Part shown: in pieces, positions 15,948-23,320 of the stretch
Layout: every line of letters starts with the position of its first letter
Numbering within the stretch: position 1 is the stretch's first letter
Origin: CAZXNF01 sp050741255
GTDB lineage: Bacteria; Pseudomonadota; Gammaproteobacteria; Burkholderiales; SG8-41
Assembly (NCBI GenBank): GCA_050741255.1
Contig: JBOIEQ010000025.1
Coordinates: forward strand, 1 to 36,989
Direction of reading: 5' to 3'
DNA: 36,989 nt
Made by a program: the position numbers and the translations under genes
Notes under the pieces: generated by a model
What the model was told of the DNA's origin: nothing
The model's input: only the letters and a program-made list of their open reading frames with translations
Database searches by the model: none

Positions 15948-17868
15948 CCTGGGTGCTCGTGCCCTCCAGCACCAGCACCATGCCGAGAAACCCCACCGGG
16001 TTGCGGCGCGCGATGAGGTCGTAGGCGTAGGCGACCAGCACGTCGGCCGCCAGGTCCGGCCGGCCGCTGCGCACACGCTCGGCGTCCCCGCCGCAGACAC
16101 GGATGTCGTCGAGTATCCACTCCTGGTGACCGGTCTCCTCTTTGATGTAGTCGGTCAGCGCGGCGCGCAGCCACTCCAGGCGATCCGGCAGGCGCGCGCC
16201 GCAGGCCATGAGCAGCGGCAGGGTGTGCTTGACGTGGTGATAGGCCTGACCGAGGAAGCGGACATAGTCCTCGCGCGCCAGGCGGCCCGCCGCGCCGTCG
16301 ACGAGAAACGGAATCCGCAGCAGCGCGGCGCGCGCCTGCCCGGTGGTGGCCAGCAAACGGTCATAAAAAGGCATCGTGTTCTCCGCGTACAGAAAGTCGA
16401 GACTGGCCCGGTGGCGCGCCTGCACCTGCGCGCGTCGCAATCGGCCGTTTTCGGTCAGTTCGCCGCTCTGGAGTGAAAACGGCGCGGGCGCGCGCACCCA
16501 GCGCGTGACACGCGCATAGTCCGGCAGCGCCGCATTGACGGCGGCGACCGCGCCCCCGATGGTGGCATCGTCCGCAGCGCCCCGCGGCACGATCACCGCC
16601 GCGTTCCACGGCTTCGCTTCGCCGAACACCGCCGCCTGCGCGATGGCCGGCATTGCGCACAACTCCGCTTCCACCCACTCGGGCGACACGTTGCGGCCGA
16701 AGGCCGTGATGAAGAGGCTGTTCTTGCGCCCGGAGAGATGCAGGTAGCCGTCCGCGTCAATCCAGCCGACATCGCCGCTCGGCCAGGGCTTGGCGGGCAT
16801 CGTCGCGGTCCCGGCGTAACCGAGCAGGCCCGCGCCCGCCACGAGTATCTCGCCGTCTGCGGCCAGCGTCAGCCGCGCATGCGGCAGCACCCGTCCCACG
16901 CTGCCGGGCCGGTTGGCCTGCGGCGTGTTCAGGGCGACCACCGAGGCGCATTCCGACAATCCGTAGCCTTCGTATGCCGGCAGTCCAAGCCGGTGCGCCT
17001 GCGCCAGCAGCGCCGGCGCGACCCGCGCGCCGCCGACCGCGACGAAGCGCAAGTGTGCCGGCACCGGCGCACCGCTCTCCAGCGCGCGCACCGCCGCCTG
17101 CAGCATGGCGGGAATCATCACGGTGGTTGTCGCGCGCGCCTCCCCGAGCGCCGCGAGCATCCGACCCGCATCGAGTCCACTCGAGCCCTCGACGCCGACC
17201 CACGCCGGCGGCGGCACGCAACAGGTGGCGCCCGCCAGCAACTGGGCATACACCCCCGCGATGTTCTCGAGCAGCGTGGACAGCGGCAGGATGCTGGCGT
17301 GACGATCGCCGGCCTTCAACTCAACCGCGGATGCCAGTGAGCGCGCGACCGTTTCCATCGAGACCTGCGACAGGCACACGCCCTTCGGCGTGCCGGTGGT
17401 GCCGGAGGTAAACGTGATCTTGGCGGTGCCGGGCGGCAAGCGCACGGCATCGGCAGGTGTCAGCCGGAACGCGAAGATTTCCGCGCCGCTCACCTGCAAC
17501 GACGTCGTGGCGGCGCGCGCCAGGCCCAGTTCGGCGGCACGTCCGGCGCCGACGGCATCCGTCAACAGACAATCCGCACCGCTCGCGGTCAGCACATGCC
17601 GCCCTTGGGCAACGGAGAAAAACAGCGGCAGCGGCACGACGGGACATCCTGCGTAAGTCGCCGCCAGATCGAGAATCACCCAGGACGGCCCGTTGACGAG
17701 CGCGATCGCCACCCGGCCGCAGGCCGATTGCGCGAGCCACTGCGCGCAGCGCCGGATGTCCGCAGCGAGCGCGGCATAGGTGATCGACACCGCGGCGCCG
17801 TCACATACGGCGATGCGCGACGGCGCCGCGCGGGCGACCGCATCGACGGCCGCGAGCACTTCGCTCAT
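15799..17868 (-). CDS. AMP-binding (acyl-adenylate) enzyme fused to an HDO-type diiron domain; HDO part frame-interrupted
   Basis: From the ATG at 17868 the frame encodes an adenylate-forming enzyme: TFTSGTTGTPKGV (about residues 152-164), YEGYGLSECAS (about 299-309), SGDVGWIDADGYLHLSGRKN (about 364-383) and a C-terminal LTENGRLRR. It has the length of a fatty acyl-CoA/AMP ligase (about 495 residues). Without a stop, the frame runs into MPFYDRLL, the start of a heme-oxygenase-like diiron (HDO/TenA-like) domain with QAYHHVKH and KEETGHQEWILDD. Near 15942 the conserved sequence moves to another frame; in this frame translation ends at 15799 with an unrelated tail. With one base removed the product would be 719 residues and end at 15708. 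The start overlaps the thermostable-hemolysin gene (ATGA). The substrate is probably a fatty acid, by family. Confidence 0.82.
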   Translation of the reverse strand: MSEVLAAVDAVARAAPSRIAVCDGAAVSITYAALAADIRRCAQWLAQSACGRVAIALVNGPSWVILDLAATYAGCPVVPLPLFFSVAQGRHVLTASGADCLLTDAVGAGRAAELGLARAATTSLQVSGAEIFAFRLTPADAVRLPPGTAKITFTSGTTGTPKGVCLSQVSMETVARSLASAVELKAGDRHASILPLSTLLENIAGVYAQLLAGATCCVPPPAWVGVEGSSGLDAGRMLAALGEARATTTVMIPAMLQAAVRALESGAPVPAHLRFVAVGGARVAPALLAQAHRLGLPAYEGYGLSECASVVALNTPQANRPGSVGRVLPHARLTLAADGEILVAGAGLLGYAGTATMPAKPWPSGDVGWIDADGYLHLSGRKNSLFITAFGRNVSPEWVEAELCAMPAIAQAAVFGEAKPWNAAVIVPRGAADDATIGGAVAAVNAALPDYARVTRWVRAPAPFSLQSGELTENGRLRRAQVQARHRASLDFLYAENTMPFYDRLLATTGQARAALLRIPFLVDGAAGRLAREDYVRFLGQAYHHVKHTLPLLMACGARLPDRLEWLRAALTDYIKEETGHQEWILDDIRVCGGDAERVRSGRPDLAADVLVAYAYDLIARRNPVGFLGMVLVLEGTSTQVASAGHGARSAAGGVHVSQFARRARRRAHPFLRDAGEQAGRSRRPGMPD

Positions 17869-18512
17869 GCCGCGGCCCGGACGGCGCGCAGCGCGGACAT
17901 GGCGGCCGACACCCTGACCGCCAGCACCTGCGGCCCGCAATCGTAGTAATTGCCCCAGTCCGTCCGCGCGGCGGGCGGCAGATGGGCGAGGCTCGCCTCG
18001 CCCAGGTGGAAGCAGGGAATGTCCAGGCGCCGAAACGCGTTGCGCAGGCTCGGCACCGCGGTGAACACGGCCCACTCGCAGCCGGTGCAGGCCAGATAGC
18101 GCGTCAGATCGGCGATCAGCGCGCGGGCGCTATACGGCGCGCGCAGCGCCAGATTGCCCACCTCGACAATCCCGGCGCGCACCGCATACTCGCCACTACG
18201 CGTCATCAGCAGCTGCTGCACCGGGGCATCGAGATAGCACTCCAGAAACAGGCGCTGGCGCGACGCACGGCGCAAGCCGCAAGCGCCGATGATATTGCCC
18301 TGGCGATCCTGCCTTGCCAGCAGCAACGGCATCAGGCGCCCGAGCCTGGCCCCGTAGCTGTCCCGGAACGTGTCGCGGATGAACTGCGCGGCCTCAGTGC
18401 GGTGCGCATGCCGCACCGGAAACAGGGCGTCGTCCACGGCGACCGGACCCGGCAGGCCGCCAGGGGCCTCCACCCTCGCAGAAAATTCCGTATATGCACT
18501 GTCCGCTTCCAT
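17865..18512 (-). CDS. Thermostable hemolysin family protein (GNAT-like)
   Basis: A 215-residue protein with FIRDTFRDSYGARLGRLMPLLLARQDRQGNIIGACGLR near the N-terminus and LFLECYLDAPVQQLL, then REGEY-like RSGEYAVRAGIVEVGNLAL in the middle. This is the pattern of the thermostable hemolysin family, first named from a Vibrio hemolysin and related in fold to GNAT acyltransferases. No signal peptide is seen, so a direct toxin role is doubtful; an acyl transfer on a lipid or amino acid is more plausible by inference. It is first in the operon, with AGAGG about 6 nt before the ATG at 18512, and its stop overlaps the AMP-binding gene start. Confidence 0.85.
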   Translation of the reverse strand: MEADSAYTEFSARVEAPGGLPGPVAVDDALFPVRHAHRTEAAQFIRDTFRDSYGARLGRLMPLLLARQDRQGNIIGACGLRRASRQRLFLECYLDAPVQQLLMTRSGEYAVRAGIVEVGNLALRAPYSARALIADLTRYLACTGCEWAVFTAVPSLRNAFRRLDIPCFHLGEASLAHLPPAARTDWGNYYDCGPQVLAVRVSAAMSALRAVRAAA

Positions 18513-18567
18513 CCCGCGCCTCTGAACGAGCCATCAACGGGCGCCAGTGTAGGAAGCGCGGCCTTGA

Positions 18568-18600
18568 GTTTTAGTTGAATTCCCGTGAAAAAATCGTGAA
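18568..18600 (-). promoter_or_regulatory. Putative response-regulator site: 11-bp-phased direct repeat before the hemolysin operon
   Basis: On the minus strand TTCACG occurs at 18600-18595 and again at 18589-18584, separated by 5 nt, so the repeats start 11 bp apart. This is the geometry of OmpR/PhoB/PmrA-type binding sites. A possible -10 element TAAAAC lies at 18573-18568, ten nt after the second repeat, where the repeat would replace the -35 region. The site is about 72 nt upstream of the operon, which encodes an OmpR-family regulator. Confidence 0.5.
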
Positions 18601-18629
18601 GTTGAGCGCCGAAAGCGCTGAAAGCGCTG

Positions 18630-19610
18630 TTACTCGGCCTTGATGCCGGCGTCCCTGATGACCTTCGCCCAGCGCTCCGATTGCGCCTTGATGTAGGCGG
18701 CGAACTGTTCCGGCGTGTCGGTCACCGGCTCCATGCCCAGCCCCTGCAGGCGCTCCCGCACATCGGGCAGGTTGAGGATGCGGATGATTTCGCGGTTGAG
18801 CTTGGCCACCACCGCGACGGGCGTGCCCGCGGGCGCGACGATCCCGTACCAGGCGCTCACGTCGTAGCCGGGAAATCCGGCCTCGGCTACCGTCGGCAGG
18901 TCGGGTAGCGCCGGCGAACGCCGCGCGCTGGTGATCGCGAGCGGCTTGAGTTTGCCGGCCTTGAGATAGGTCGCCACCGCCGGACCCGGGACCATCATCA
19001 CCTGCACGACGCCGGACGCCACGTCGATGATGCCCGGCACCGCGCCCTTGTACGGCACGTGGACGAGGTTGATCCCGGCCAGGGATTTCAGTTGCTCGGT
19101 CCCCAGGTGCTGGCCGGTGCCGATGCCCGGCGAGGCGTAGCTGATCTTGCCCGGCTGTGCCTTGGCGAGCGCGATCAGCTCCGGCAGCGTATTGGGACCA
19201 AAGGCCGGGCTGACCACGATGACGTTGGGCACCACCGCCGTCCGCGTGACCGGCGCGAAATCCCGCACCGGGTCGTAGGTCGGCTTTGCCACCAGCGCCG
19301 GCAGGATGGCGAGAATCGCGAAATTGGCCATCATGATCGTGTGCCCGTCGGGCGCGGCCCGCGCGGTGGTTTCGGCGGCAATCACGGAACCTCCCGAGCC
19401 CGGGCGATTGTCCACCACCACCGTCTGCCCGAACGCTTCCGTCAGTTTCTGCGCCATCGCGCGCGAGATGATATCGATGCTGTCGCCCGGCGCACCGGGC
19501 ACCATCAGGCGGATCGAGCGGGATGGATAGTCCTGCGCGCGCGCGCCACTCGCGAGCACCACCAGCGCGAGACATGCGATACCGAGCGCCATGCGAAAGT
19601 ACGATGTCAT
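18630..19610 (-). CDS. Bug/TctC-family tripartite tricarboxylate transporter substrate-binding protein
   Basis: A 326-residue periplasmic binding protein. The ATG at 19610 is chosen because AGGAGG lies 9 nt upstream; an in-frame GTG at 19616 would be too close to it. The signal peptide ends ASGARAQ, followed by DYPSRSIRLMVPGAPGDSID and DNRPGSGGSVIA, the two ligand loops of the family. The first loop has VPGAPGDSID instead of the more common VPFPPGGxTD, as in a subset of Bug proteins, so its ligand may differ from those of the other four copies. It lies 51 nt downstream of a LysR gene in the same direction. No permease genes are present. Confidence 0.92.
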   Translation of the reverse strand: MTSYFRMALGIACLALVVLASGARAQDYPSRSIRLMVPGAPGDSIDIISRAMAQKLTEAFGQTVVVDNRPGSGGSVIAAETTARAAPDGHTIMMANFAILAILPALVAKPTYDPVRDFAPVTRTAVVPNVIVVSPAFGPNTLPELIALAKAQPGKISYASPGIGTGQHLGTEQLKSLAGINLVHVPYKGAVPGIIDVASGVVQVMMVPGPAVATYLKAGKLKPLAITSARRSPALPDLPTVAEAGFPGYDVSAWYGIVAPAGTPVAVVAKLNREIIRILNLPDVRERLQGLGMEPVTDTPEQFAAYIKAQSERWAKVIRDAGIKAE

Positions 19611-19661
19611 CGCCACACTCCTCCTGTTCTTTGCGGTCCATGATACACAGGACGCGCGCCC

Positions 19662-20573
19662 TCACAACTTCGCCGCCATCTCCCCCGCAAGTTCGCGGAA
19701 CCACCGGTGCAAGGGGCTGCGCTGCGTGCGCTCGTGCCAGTACAGGGTCACTGCCAGCTCCGGCAATTTGACCGGCGGCGGCAGGATCCTGAGCGGCAGC
19801 GTCTTCGCGAACGCGCGGGCAAGCCGTTCAGGCACCGTCGCCACCAGGTCCGACTGCGCGACGATGAAGGGCAGCGTCAGGAAATCGTGCGACACCACGC
19901 CCACGCGCACACGGCGGCCCACCACGGCCACCGCCTCGTCGATGGTCGGCCCGCTTTCCGGCAGGCTGTGCACGACCGCCCGCACGTGCCGCAGGCTGCA
20001 GTAGTCGTCGAGGGTCAGCGCGCCGCGCACGACCGGATGGTCGCGCCGCACCATGCAGACGAAACGGTCGGTGTAGAGCTTCTTGAAGCGCAGCTCGGCG
20101 GGCGGGCGGCGCACCCAGCCGATGCGGAAGTCGATCTCGCCGCGCGACAGCCATAGCCCCGCCATTTCGCGGTTCGCGACGCGGATTTCAAGCTCGATGC
20201 CCGGCGCGCGTTTCTCCAGGCTCTGCACCAGCCGCGGCATCAGCACGAATTCGATGTAGTCGGTGGCGGTCAGCGTCAGCTTCGCGCGGGACGTGCGCGG
20301 GTCGAAGGCACCGGCCGGCGCCAGCACGCGCGCCACGCCATCGAGCGCGTCGCGCACCGGCTGCATCAGCTCGAGTGCCTTCGGCGTGGGCGACATGCCG
20401 GCCCGCGTGCGCACGAAGAGCGCATCGCCGTAGCGGGCGCGCAGCCGCGCGAGCAGGTTGCTCATGGCCGGCTGGGTGAGCCCCATGCGTTGCGCCGCGC
20501 CCGAGACGCTGCCGGCGGCGGCCAGCGCGTCAAAGCCCATCAGCAGGTGCAGATCCGTCTTGTCTGTATTCAT
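19662..20573 (-). CDS. LysR-family transcriptional regulator
   Basis: A 303-residue regulator. The N-terminal winged helix-turn-helix reads FDALAAAGSVSGAAQRMGLTQPAMSNLLARLR, and DALFVRTRAGMSPTPKALEL is the typical end of the LysR DNA-binding domain; this resembles the NahR/NodD-type subgroup. The remainder is the co-inducer-binding domain (LTLTATDYIEFVLMPRLVQ). It is divergent from the deacetylase-CoA ligase operon, the usual position for a LysR activator, and upstream of a Bug gene. Its ligand is probably a small organic acid or amide degraded by that operon. No Shine-Dalgarno is evident before the ATG at 20573; the next in-frame Met would remove part of the DNA-binding domain. Confidence 0.93.
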   Translation of the reverse strand: MNTDKTDLHLLMGFDALAAAGSVSGAAQRMGLTQPAMSNLLARLRARYGDALFVRTRAGMSPTPKALELMQPVRDALDGVARVLAPAGAFDPRTSRAKLTLTATDYIEFVLMPRLVQSLEKRAPGIELEIRVANREMAGLWLSRGEIDFRIGWVRRPPAELRFKKLYTDRFVCMVRRDHPVVRGALTLDDYCSLRHVRAVVHSLPESGPTIDEAVAVVGRRVRVGVVSHDFLTLPFIVAQSDLVATVPERLARAFAKTLPLRILPPPVKLPELAVTLYWHERTQRSPLHRWFRELAGEMAAKL

Positions 20574-20662
20574 GGAAATGATTGGCTACATATGAGTTGA
20601 ATTATAGACGGCCCGTCGCGCCACTGCGTAGCATGCCCCTCTCCACCACCAGGGGAATCCGC
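20574..20662. promoter_or_regulatory. Divergent intergenic region between the LysR gene and the deacetylase operon
   Basis: These 89 nt are more AT-rich than the flanks. They contain an imperfect palindrome around CATATG (20588-20598, CTACATATGAG), a candidate -10 TATAGA at 20603-20608 for the plus-strand operon, and AGGGGA at 20651-20656 as its ribosome-binding site. A LysR operator is expected here; the palindrome is a candidate only. Confidence 0.4.
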
Positions 20663-21505
20663 ATGCCGGATGGCCATCACGACAGGAGTCCTGTGCCCGG
20701 CACCCGGCCCTGGCCGGACGGCGTCCGCTGCGCCGTCCTGCTGACCTGCGATTTCGACGGCCCTTCGCACGAGATCGGGCGCGGGCTGCGTCCGCTGGGC
20801 ATCAACTCCTGGGGGCGCTATTCCGGGCGCCGCGGCGTGGCGCGCGTGCTCGACCTGTTCGAACGCAACGCCGTGCCCGCCACCTTCTTCGTCCCCGGCT
20901 ACGACGCCGAGTGCTACCCGGACGTGGTGCGGGACATCCACCGTCGCGGTTTCGAAGTCGCTTCCCACGGCTACCTCCACGAAAGCTGGGCGCTCGGCGA
21001 CGAAGAAGCCGAGTTGCTCGCGCGTACCCACGGCATCCTCGGCAACCTGCTGGGCACGGCCCCCGTGGGCTGGCGTTCGCCCTCCGGGCGCAAAACCGCG
21101 CGCACGCTGCGCGTGCTGCACGAACTGGGCTACCGCTACGACTCGAGCGACAAGGACTTCGACCTGCCCTATCTCGCGCGCATTGACGGCACGCGCCGCA
21201 CCGACATGGTCGAGTTCCCGAACAACACCTCGGTGCTCGACGACATGCCGCTGTTCCGCTTCAGCGCGACGCCGCCGTCCGAGGTCCTCACGCTGTGGCA
21301 GCGCGAATTCGACGCCATCTACGCCGAACACGGCTACTTCATCCTCACCTTCCACCCGCGCAGCGGCTGGGGTTCTGGCAGCCCGTCGCGCGTGGCGATC
21401 ATCGACGCCCTGATCCGCTACATGCAGAGCTTCGAGGGTGTGCGCTTCTACACCCTCGCGGGCCTCGCCGACTGGTGCCTCGCCCACCATGAACGATTCG
21501 AATAA
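20663..21505 (+). CDS. Polysaccharide deacetylase family protein (PuuE/PgdA-like), active-site complete
   Basis: A 280-residue NodB-fold hydrolase. The ATG at 20663 has AGGGGA seven nt upstream; earlier in-frame ATGs lack a ribosome-binding site. The catalytic set of the H. pylori PgdA/allantoinase-like subgroup is present: Asp30-x-Asp32 in CDFDGPSHE, His102 and His106 in SHGYLHES, GWRSPSG, and His231 in ILTFHPRSGWG. There is no signal peptide, so it acts in the cytoplasm, more like an amide or C-N hydrolase (as in PuuE allantoinase) than a cell-wall enzyme. It overlaps by 17 nt a second, degenerate paralogue, and heads an operon with a quinone oxidoreductase, acyl-CoA synthetase and Bug protein. 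Confidence 0.9.
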   Translation: MPDGHHDRSPVPGTRPWPDGVRCAVLLTCDFDGPSHEIGRGLRPLGINSWGRYSGRRGVARVLDLFERNAVPATFFVPGYDAECYPDVVRDIHRRGFEVASHGYLHESWALGDEEAELLARTHGILGNLLGTAPVGWRSPSGRKTARTLRVLHELGYRYDSSDKDFDLPYLARIDGTRRTDMVEFPNNTSVLDDMPLFRFSATPPSEVLTLWQREFDAIYAEHGYFILTFHPRSGWGSGSPSRVAIIDALIRYMQSFEGVRFYTLAGLADWCLAHHERFE

Positions 21506-22313
21506 TCCCTGGCCGCCCGGGCAGCGCTGCGGCGTGCTGGTGACGGTCAACTTCGACGCCGAGTCGGTGGACCTGCGGCACGTCGAACCGGAAAACCTGT
21601 GCGGCCGCTTCTCCTACGGCCGTTACGGCATGCGCGCGGGCCTTGCGCGCGTGCTCGCCCTGCTCCGGGAACAAGCACTGGCGGCGACCTTTTTCGTGCC
21701 GGCCCTTGACGCGGAGAACAACGCCTCGCAGGTCGAGGCCATCCTGCGCGACGGCCACGAGGTGGCCGCGCGCGGCTACGCCTATGAAGACTACAGCCAG
21801 CTCGGCGCCGCCGAACCGGAGACGCTGACCCGCGCCCATGCCGCCCTCACCCGCATCGCCGGCCGCCCGCCGCGCGGCTGGCGCGCGCCCGGAGGGCTGC
21901 TGTCGCCGGGCACGCTGCCGCACCTGGGTGCGCTCGGCTACCGCTACGACAGCAGTTTCCAGGACGACGACTACCCGTACGTGATGCGCTGCCCGGCGGG
22001 GCAGGAACTCGTCGAGCTGCCCGTCTTCCAGGCGCTCGACGATGCCACGCTGTACGGCCTGCACCACACGCAGGCGCGGCTGCTGAAGACCTGGACCGAG
22101 GAATTCGACGCGATGTACGCGGCGGGCACGCTGGTCACGCTCACCCTGCATGTCCGCGGCGACTACGGGTCGGGGCGCGCCTCGCGCGTGGCGGCGGTCC
22201 GCGAATTCCTCGACCACGTGCGGGCGAAGCCCGGCGTGTTTTTCATGACCTGCGAGGCCATGGCCGACTGGTGGGCCGCGCAGCACCCGCACACGGAGCC
22301 CGCACCTGTATGA
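21489..22313 (+). CDS. Polysaccharide deacetylase-like protein with lost catalytic residues
   Basis: A 274-residue paralogue of the preceding gene, starting at 21489 inside its 3' end. The fold-specific sequence is preserved (GMRAGLARVLALLREQ, ATFFVPALDAEN, RGWRAPGG, LGYRYDSSF), but the catalytic positions differ. The first Asp of DxD is Asn21 (NFD), and the two metal-binding histidines of SHGYLHE are Arg95 and Tyr99 (ARGYAYE). The C-terminal His221 is kept but the following Pro is Val. It cannot carry the usual metal site and is probably a non-catalytic subunit or a protein with a new role. Its stop overlaps the quinone oxidoreductase start (ATGA), so it is maintained within the operon. Confidence 0.87.
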   Translation: MNDSNNPWPPGQRCGVLVTVNFDAESVDLRHVEPENLCGRFSYGRYGMRAGLARVLALLREQALAATFFVPALDAENNASQVEAILRDGHEVAARGYAYEDYSQLGAAEPETLTRAHAALTRIAGRPPRGWRAPGGLLSPGTLPHLGALGYRYDSSFQDDDYPYVMRCPAGQELVELPVFQALDDATLYGLHHTQARLLKTWTEEFDAMYAAGTLVTLTLHVRGDYGSGRASRVAAVREFLDHVRAKPGVFFMTCEAMADWWAAQHPHTEPAPV

Positions 22314-23320
22314 ACACCGCAGACACGATGAAAGCCGTCATCCTCAGAAAGTATGGGTCGTTCGAATCGCTGGCGCTGGAAGACGCCCCCTCGCCCGTGC
22401 CCGGTCCGGGGCAGGTGCGGGTCGACGTGCGCGCGGCCGGGGTCAATTTTCCGGACCTGCTCGTCATCGCCGGCACCTACCAGATGCTGCCGGCGCTGCC
22501 GTTCACGCCCGGCAAGGAATGCGCCGGCGAGGTGGGTGCTATCGGTGAAGGCGTCACCACGCTCAAGGTCGGTGACCGCGTGATGGCGCAGATCGGGCAC
22601 GGCGCATTCGCGGAACGCGTCGTCGTCAACGCGGTGAATGCGCAGCGCCTGCCCGCGGAAATGAGCTTCGAGCACGCCGCCGCGCTCAACCTGACCTACC
22701 TCACGGCGCACTTCGCGCTGGTCGAGCGCGCGCGGGTGCAGCCCGGCGAGACGGTGCTGGTGACCGGGGCCGCGGGCGGCGTCGGCCTGGCCACCGTGCA
22801 GGTCGCCAAAGCGCTGGGCGCCACCGTGCTCGCCGCGGTCAGCACGCCCGAGAAAGCGGCCGCAGCCAAGGCGAGCGGCGCAGATCACATCATCGACACC
22901 GGCGTCGCCCACCTGCGCAACGGCCTGCGCGAGCAGGTGCGCGCGGTCACCGGCGGACGCGGCGCCGACGTGATCGTCGACCAGGTGGGCGGCGACGTCT
23001 TCGACGCGGCGCTCCGCGCCGTGGCGTGGTGCGCGCGCGTCATCCTCATCGGCTTTGCCTCCGGGCGCATCCCGGACATCAAAGCCGGCCACATCCTGGT
23101 CAAGAACATCGCCGTGATGGGCATGCACATCGCCGACTACCGTGACCGGCGTCCCGAGCAGTTCCGGCAAGCGCGCGAAGAACTGTTCGAGTGGTATCGC
23201 GCCGGGAAAGTGCGGCCGCACATCATGGCCGCCTACCCGCTGGCGCAGTACGCGGAAGCGCTCGAGACGGTGCGCGGCCGTCGCGCCATCGGCAAGATCG
23301 TGCTGACCACCGGCGCATGA
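22310..23320 (+). CDS. NADPH:quinone oxidoreductase family protein (MDR superfamily)
   Basis: A 336-residue zinc-independent medium-chain dehydrogenase/reductase. The ATG at 22310 overlaps the previous stop; a second ATG 18 nt on is possible. GroES-like domain: MKAVILRKYGSFESLALED and RVDVRAAGVNFPDLLVIAG. Rossmann domain: VTGAAGGVGLATVQVAKALGA, the classical NADPH-binding motif. The later VDQVGGDVFDAALRAVAWC and LVKNIAVMGMH segments match quinone oxidoreductase/2-alkenal reductase relatives. It may reduce an enoyl- or quinone-type intermediate of the pathway. It overlaps the acyl-CoA synthetase gene by ATGA. Confidence 0.92.
   Translation: MNTADTMKAVILRKYGSFESLALEDAPSPVPGPGQVRVDVRAAGVNFPDLLVIAGTYQMLPALPFTPGKECAGEVGAIGEGVTTLKVGDRVMAQIGHGAFAERVVVNAVNAQRLPAEMSFEHAAALNLTYLTAHFALVERARVQPGETVLVTGAAGGVGLATVQVAKALGATVLAAVSTPEKAAAAKASGADHIIDTGVAHLRNGLREQVRAVTGGRGADVIVDQVGGDVFDAALRAVAWCARVILIGFASGRIPDIKAGHILVKNIAVMGMHIADYRDRRPEQFRQAREELFEWYRAGKVRPHIMAAYPLAQYAEALETVRGRRAIGKIVLTTGA

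Noticed and set aside
17865..18512. Calling this protein a secreted hemolysin toxin
   Set aside because: It lacks a signal peptide and looks GNAT-like. The family name is historical, so only the family is stated.
18584..18619. A hairpin (AGCGC with GCGCT, 18605-18619) followed by a T-run on the minus strand as a terminator of the Bug gene at 18630
   Set aside because: The stem is only 5 bp and the T-run lies about 12 nt away and within the proposed regulator site. It is too weak to call.
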